Source of the DNA: Pyrus communis
Lineage: Eukaryota > Streptophyta > Magnoliopsida > Rosales > Rosaceae
DNA length: 64,000 bases
NCBI RefSeq assembly: GCF_963583255.1
Contig: NC_084809.1
Coordinates: 10,955,997 to 11,019,996 of the forward strand
Direction of reading: 5' to 3'
Position numbers and translations under genes: made by a program
In this document: positions 59,769-64,000 of the stretch, in pieces
Layout of the letters: the number at the start of each line of letters is the position of its first letter
How positions within the stretch are numbered: the first letter of the stretch is position 1
The notes under the pieces: generated by a model
What the model saw: the letters and a program-made list of their open reading frames with translations, nothing else
What the model was told of the DNA's origin: nothing
Database searches by the model: none

Positions 59769-60179
59769 AGAACAATACTTGGCTACTTGATAATGAGTAG
59801 GAACTCCTACTCAAAATTTCTCAAAATTGTTCATTGTCAATTTATAGAACTTCGTATTTATAATCATAACCGTTCAAATTATAAATCACCTTATAAAGAT
59901 CGCCTCTACAAAAAATCAATTAAAAATAAGGTCATTTAGTCATCAAACTATTTGAAAACAAATGAACGGTATTGGTAAAAACATTACGAACCGTCTATGT
60001 ATTTGCTACAATAGATTGACTAAACGACCTTAGTTTTAATTTATTTTTGCATAGATGATCTTTACATTGTGATTTATAGTACGAACGGTTCTGATCATAA
60101 GCACAAAGCTCTATAATTAAAACACTAAGAGTTTTGAGTACGAGCTCCTACTCATCTTTGAGTAGCCAAGTATTGTTCT
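59769..60179. mobile_element. Foldback MITE, 411 bp, long inverted ends
   Basis: AGAACAATACTTGGCTACT at the left is mirrored by AGTAGCCAAGTATTGTTCT at the right. The arms go on into 'gagtaggaactcctactc' and 'gagctcctactcatctttg', with weaker pairing inwards ('cataaccgttcaaattataa' and 'gaacggttctgatcataa'). The small open stretch inside is not a gene. Confidence 0.75.
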
Positions 60180-62285
60180 TTCTATTATACATGCAATAAT
60201 TACGAAGATGATTATGGATTTACAATTAGAAAGTTACATTTCTATAATACATGCAATAATTACAAAGATGATTACGGATTAACTAAGTCAATTTTAACAC
60301 TATCGTTTGTGAAAAAAAGAAGAAGTTTTGAGAACCTAGCTACATGACTCCATCAATCAGATGGTGTTAATGGAAAATATGCTTTTTTATGATGTATTTG
60401 TATAATACCCAAGTGTTGGGATTTTATGCTTTTAGCATACAACTATCTACATCGCACCAGAATAAAAAGATGAATCTGAGTAGAGTGTTGCCACTCCTTA
60501 ATTGAGGGGCAAGGGCTTGTTGAATATTGCATCTTATTCCTTTAATATTGGGAAACACTGAGTGGCAGATTCATAGAAATCGTATCATATACAACTAATG
60601 TTTTCTTGCAAGGCAAGTATTTATCTGAATGACCAACCTTTAGTATTGTTTACAGCTATGCTTAACGGAGGGGTATGTAATTCTAGTTACCCTTTATTAT
60701 GTTCCACATTTAACTTATAACTCAATGGAGGCCTCGATTAATCAATACATATAATAATCTCGAACGCAATAAGTCGTAAGTTATGAGGATTTTTCAATGC
60801 ATATATTATAAAATCATGTTCTCCTGCTATACTATCAAGTAGCAGAATACTATCATGTTACTAGATTGTGAATTTGTATCAAATATTTTGACAATGATTA
60901 ACTAATCAATAGTCCTAATTACAGTGCGACAACGTATAATATGCTTACATTTAACCTCTGATACCTAGGGTTACCAATGAACTTCAAACTCTCGTTAATC
61001 ACACCCTCATGAGCTTTGAGTAATTACACAATAGGATACTAGAATATTGGTTCACACTCCAACACATATATTCGGGATAACAGCACCAATATTTACATTT
61101 TCAAGCCAATTATTCTAAGAAAAATGCCAAGGGAACCCGCTCTCAAAGCGAGTCTCCATAGACTTGCTAGACACGATTTACATCAACAATTAATATTAAG
61201 AAAAACTAATAAAAAGAGTTTTAATAAAACTTTGAATTTTAACTAAAAACCATCTAATAACTTTATTTAATGATAAGAAAAATAATGTAGTCGTGCTTCT
61301 CTGTCATCTCTCTCACCTTTCCAGCACTCTTTTTAAACAAACATGACTCCATCCAAATTCATCTAATTTTTATTTCTTTTAAATTCTTTAAAAAATAGGG
61401 AAATTTAATTTTTAATTTGCGTATTGATGCTTAGAGCAACTAGTGTCAATGTGGAGGAGTTTGCTACGAGATGATGGAGTCAAAGACTACCTCGCAGTCG
61501 TCTCTGGACACCTCCATGACCCAGGATAACCAGGTATAGGTATAGCAATAGGCTAATAGCAGCAATACCATGGAATTAAACACCCACCTCCAAGCAAATA
61601 ACAACTGCAGAATATGAATAAAATTTTTTAAAATCCCAGACTCTAATTAACCCTTTTTCTGAACAAATTTACAGCTATCCATCCATGTTAGAATTTCAGT
61701 GTAAAGTTTGAAACTTTGATTGAACCCAGTAAAATTTTTCCCCAGTTTACATGGGCGGTTTGAATTTAACTGTTTTGGGATTGTCCCAAAGATTTTAGCT
61801 TTCTGATTGAATGAAGCCTTGTCACATTACAAACATTTTTGTGAGTCGCTTTCAAACCACCACTAGAGAAGGTTCAATTTCTGCAAAAGTTGGTCCTCCA
61901 ATGGCAGGCAATGTCCTTTCAATCCCTAAGTACATTCTTCCAGCAAATCGACAGCGACTCGCTTTTAGCCGAGTCCAGCTAGCAAACCCCTTATTCTAAT
62001 CAAATTGCAAAAGCCATTGATTCCCAATGCAACAGCCGAACTATATATATGGGGAAAAAAGAAATGGAAGATTCATGGGCATCCTCATCTTCTTTTACTT
62101 TTATGACCTCTTGTTATCTGCATGTGTGATGAAATTAATGAGTGAGATTATTTATAACATGATATTCTACTCTAAGAGACGAAAAACTTTAACAGAGCCA
62201 CTCAATAAGTAATTAGATATAGATAAAAATACATAAAATTGAAAAGACTTTCGACATCCAAGGGAGTTGAGTTTGCGGTCTTTCA
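60180..62285. other. Intergenic, no supported gene
   Basis: Near 60186-60266 'ctattatacatgcaataatt' and 'ctataatacatgcaataatt' form a direct repeat. An open stretch at 61811-61999 (MKPCHITNIFVSRFQTTTRE...) and a short exon-like piece near 61473-61534 ending cag|gtata have no recognisable content. Neither is called. Confidence 0.4.
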
Positions 62286-62420
62286 CTTATACCAACTCCA
62301 ATGATTAGGTTAAAATCTAAATTTTAGGTTTTCAACCCCGTAAATCTCCTCCAACAATTAGGCTAAAATTTGAGTTTGTAATAAAACCTAAATTTGGACA
62401 GATTTAGCCCAAAAATAAGC
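62286..62420. repeat. Fragment related to the PIF-like MITE at 15683
   Basis: 'ccaactccaatgattaggtt' followed by 'aaaatctaaattttaggttt', and later 'gatttagcccaaaa', resemble the left and right parts of the 15683-16292 element. A right terminus was not found, so this is a truncated or rearranged copy. Confidence 0.35.
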
Positions 62421-62756
62421 CAGGTTAGTGGCAGACCTCCCATAGTACACGTAAACGTGTCTACAAATTGAAGACCGCCGCACCCCATATGCGCTCCACT
62501 TTCATGCACGCGGCAAAGCTGCAGCTGGATGAACCCACAACTGACGGCTTGGCATGCCACCATATCCCATCCCAACGGCTATTTTACGGTGTGGTTATTT
62601 TTTTTCTTTACTTAAGTGCTAGCTCTAAAGTTCAACTTTATAAATTGCAAGTTTAGTACCTAATAATGGATGGACTCATTATATAGGGTCACCCAAAACC
62701 TTGCCCCAATATGGTTTAAAAAAAAAAAAAAAATATGGTTTAGATCAATATTTACA

Positions 62757-62984
62757 TGAGAGTGTTAACAACATTTGTACTAACCTTTGCATTTGAACAT
62801 TTTCACTTTAACAAACGACATGTGTCATTGTTTATCCAAAAACAAGATTTAATGTATATTTTCTATTTTTCATATTTAATTCCTAGACAAAAAACATTAA
62901 AGTTCTTGCTTTTTGTGTAAAAATGACACGTGTCATTTGTTAAAGCAAAAAAGTCTAAAATGCAAATGTTACTAGCATATCTCA
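62757..62984. mobile_element. MITE, about 228 bp
   Basis: Left arm TGAGAGTGTTAACAACATTTG and its continuation 'tgcatttgaa...ctttaacaaacgacatgtg' pair with right arm 'cacgtgtcatttgttaaagc...aaatgcaaatgttactagc' ending ATCTCA. Several mismatches occur, but order and spacing agree. It is non-coding. Confidence 0.6.
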
Positions 62985-63059
62985 TATTTATATTTTGGCA
63001 TGCGTCAATGGTCATTTCATTTTCTAGCATTAGTCCAATTTAAAAAAAAATAATCATCT

Positions 63060-63735
63060 TTAACTAAGGTCTATAACAACAATCCATCAATGCAAGGTCA
63101 ATACACCTGTTAAAAAAAAAAAAAAAAAAAAAATCTTCACTAACCTTTCCTTAAAAACACAAAATATTGATTAACTCAATCCTAATGTTGAAAATATTTT
63201 GTAAGCTCAAATAAGTTACTCTTGCATCTTTTTTCTTCTTTTTGGTTTACAGTAGGGCCATTGCCCAACATATTATTGTGGATGCAAATTTTGTGCACAA
63301 CTGATTTGACAAAATTTCACCTACAAAAGAACAAACATCGTTAGCCTAATTAGTGAAGTCATCCTCTTCAACTAATGTGAGTTAAAACAACTTCCCTATT
63401 CAAGTAAGGCCAATACACTAGCTAAAAAAAATCTTCATTAGCCTTTCCTTAAAAGCACAAAATATTGATTGACTCAATTCTAATGTTGAAAATATTTACA
63501 AAATACTTATTGACTCAATCCTAATGTTGAAAATATTTTGTGAACCCAAATAAATTAGTCCTAATCTTTTTTTTTTTTTTTTTAGAGTTTAAAATTTTTC
63601 CTTCTTTTTGGTATATCGTACGGCCATAGCCGAACAAACTATTGTGGACGTAAATTTCGTACAAGGTTGATTTGATAAAATTCTACCTATAAGAGAACAA
63701 TCACCATTAGCCTAATCAACGAACACCCAGAAAAA
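63060..63735 (+). repeat. Direct repeat of about 300 bp, two copies
   Basis: 'aatcttcactaacctttcct' near 63134 and 'aatcttcattagcctttcct' near 63430 begin matched stretches. These continue through 'acaaaatattgatt(a/g)actcaat', 'tattgtgga(t/c)g(c/t)aaattt' and 'agcctaat(t/c)a'. Copy 2 holds an extra internal duplication of about 50 bases around 'gactcaat(t/c)ctaatgttga'. The class is unknown. Confidence 0.7.
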
Positions 63736-64000
63736 GAAAAAAAAGAAAAAAAAGGAGGTTGTCCCCAAAGGCCCTATGATGCTTAAGTCAGAGAAGTTTT
63801 TGAGAGAAAATAAAAAACTTGGGAGAGTTCTAAGTAATAAGTGACGCTTACCGTTTTCTCTATTTGACCTAACTATTTATAGAGATCTAAAACCTAGTAG
63901 GTAACTAAGAGGGGAGGTTAGACTATACTAGGCAGACCTTGATGTTGCAGGTTAGTCTCTTTAGTTTTGTTAGCTAGTAGTCCTAAAGGTCCTTGTTCGT
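63736..64000. other. Right edge, no supported gene
   Basis: Sequence less AT-rich than its surroundings ('ctatttatagagatctaaaa', 'gaggggaggttagactatac') that might be part of an LTR or another element continuing outside. Nothing can be named. Confidence 0.3.

Noticed and set aside
61473..61540. Short first exon (MMESKTTSQSSLDTSMTQDN) ending in a donor
   Set aside because: No downstream exon could be joined and no homolog is recognised.

Overview
The window is nuclear DNA of a flowering plant. The genes have many short introns with GT-AG borders and AT-rich introns. Every recognisable protein is a plant nuclear type: remorin, plant FAB1, a LURP-one-related protein, a LEA_3 protein and a predicted plastid-targeted protein. 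The spaces between genes are crowded with MITEs, SINE and LINE scraps, a Ty3/gypsy element and a Helitron. This repeat mix, and the general look of the genes, suggest a woody eudicot, perhaps Rosaceae (apple or pear group). That placement is inference and was not tested.

Six protein-coding genes can be modelled exon by exon: (1) a long remorin, minus strand, 4588 to 1123, 464 aa; (2) a small predicted plastid-targeted protein of unknown function, plus strand, 21666 to 22610, 144 aa; (3) a FAB1-type phosphatidylinositol-3-phosphate 5-kinase, minus strand, 31280 to 23661, 11 coding exons, 1833 aa, with a 5'UTR intron; (4) a LURP-one-related (LOR) protein, plus strand, 45245 to 46144, 201 aa, whose second intron appears to be of the rare GC-AG type; (5) translation initiation factor eIF2B subunit alpha, plus strand, 54424 to 57036, 402 aa; (6) a LEA_3/SAG21-like protein, minus strand, 59167 to 58737, 97 aa. 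They belong to different pathways (membrane microdomains, endosomal lipid signalling, translation control, stress tolerance). Nothing indicates that they act as a cluster.

Mobile DNA fills the rest. A decayed Ty3/gypsy LTR retrotransposon spans about 5887 to 15103, with LTRs of roughly 2.66 and 2.29 kb, a tRNA-iMet primer site and ruined RT, RNase H and integrase. A Helitron-like element spans about 36397 to 40075. It carries a broken multi-exon piece of an asparaginyl-tRNA synthetase gene and a second, unrecognised exon pair. The block from 49.0 to 53.4 kb is a mosaic of direct repeats with a duplicated, unrecognised exon pair and a perfect 78-bp tandem duplication. PIF/Harbinger-like MITEs (TTA or TAA target duplications), hAT-like MITEs (8-bp duplications), other foldback elements, tRNA-derived SINEs and an RTE-type LINE tail lie between and inside the genes.

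The most interesting regions are the gene-capturing Helitron, the 49.7 to 52.6 kb mosaic, the GC-AG intron of the LOR gene, and the NAGNAG acceptor of the plastid-protein gene. I found no evidence of a wholly new biological system.
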